From: Candidatus Bathyarchaeota archaeon
GTDB taxonomy: Archaea; Thermoproteota; Bathyarchaeia; 40CM-2-53-6; RBG-13-38-9
Assembly: GCA_026015225.1 (NCBI GenBank)
Contig: JAOZGV010000095.1
Coordinates: forward strand, 1 to 5,971
DNA length: 5,971 nt
Direction: 5' to 3'
The notes beneath the pieces were generated by a model. That model saw nothing but the letters and a program-made list of their open reading frames with translations, was not told the origin of the DNA and did no database searches. Shown here piece by piece: positions 5,856 through 5,971 of the stretch (within the stretch, counting starts at the first letter, position 1; the number at the start of each line of letters is the position of its first letter). The position numbers were made by a program, and so were the translations under genes.

Positions 5856-5888
5856 ATTTATAGTAATTTTAAATCGGGAAGAAATTAT

Positions 5889-5904
5889 GATTTTAATTAA
5901 AATC
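5889..5904 (-). promoter_or_regulatory. Perfect 16-bp palindrome, candidate promoter/operator of the reductase gene
   Basis: GATTTTAATTAAAATC reads the same on both strands. Its core resembles a TATA box, and normal spacing leftwards would start transcription near 5870, giving a leader of about 30 bases that includes the GGAG site. It could therefore be the TATA element, a dimeric regulator site overlapping it, or chance in AT-rich DNA. A second TATA-like TTTAAAAT lies at 5873-5866 but would give a leader too short to include the ribosome binding site. Confidence 0.4.
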
Positions 5905-5906
5905 TT

Positions 5907-5971
5907 TTATTTTGAATTTTTGGAAAAATTAAGTAAGAATCTTTTAGCGCGCGCATTATCTAAATTTTTCT
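5907..5971 (-). CDS. Possible C-terminal end of a leftward gene (very uncertain)
   Basis: Reading leftwards from the window edge, one frame is open for 20 codons (KNLDNARAKRFLLNFSKNSK) to TAA at 5909-5907. It has a basic tail plausible for a protein C-terminus and would put a gene 65 bases before the reductase start. The opposite strand is also open here, from ATG 5887 to the right edge (MILIKIFYFEFLEKLSKNLL...), so the coding strand cannot be decided from this much sequence. No family is recognisable in either frame. Confidence 0.2.
   Translation of the reverse strand, partial: KNLDNARAKRFLLNFSKNSK

Noticed and set aside
5627..5863. Rightward open frame of 78 codons over the reductase start
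   Set aside because: It is antisense to the FAD-binding N-terminus of the reductase, which is clearly coding on the other strand.

Overview
The window reads as AT-rich archaeal chromosome. The evidence is a geranylgeranyl reductase family flavoprotein (archaeal isoprenoid lipid or quinone metabolism), a protein matching the archaea-restricted DUF2110 family, an HDIG protein of an archaeal type, and TTTAAA-like TATA boxes upstream of several genes. Shine-Dalgarno signals and two TTG starts are also present. The lineage cannot be fixed from the sequence; a corrinoid methyl-transfer protein next to a complete-type isocitrate dehydrogenase would suit a TACK-type archaeon or a Thermoplasmatota relative, but that is a guess.

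Layout. The left half (1-2548) is read rightwards: the 3' end of a corrinoid-binding methyl-transfer protein; a predicted HD phosphohydrolase with a DUF2110-like gene five bases behind it; then three small membrane-protein genes (65, 74 and 110 residues). The right half (2603-5841) is read leftwards: a YjbQ/UPF0047 protein, an NADP-type isocitrate dehydrogenase (icd), and a geranylgeranyl reductase family protein. The two blocks converge at 2549-2602, where an AT-only perfect hairpin overlaps the YjbQ stop codon. All gaps between genes are shorter than 150 bases. They hold candidate promoters and terminators, and I see no RNA gene, CRISPR array, insertion sequence or attachment site.

How the genes fit together. 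Most are ordinary core metabolism: methyl transfer, TCA-cycle oxidative decarboxylation and isoprenoid saturation, without an obvious common pathway. The least explained part is 1691-2548. Two tail-anchored proteins with glycine-zipper membrane helices and a shared MSKKEK start precede a two-helix holin-like protein. The last two recall the bacterial YqjD (DUF883/ElaB) and YqjE pair. This small-membrane-protein cluster is the best candidate for something undescribed. Nothing in the window shows what it does.
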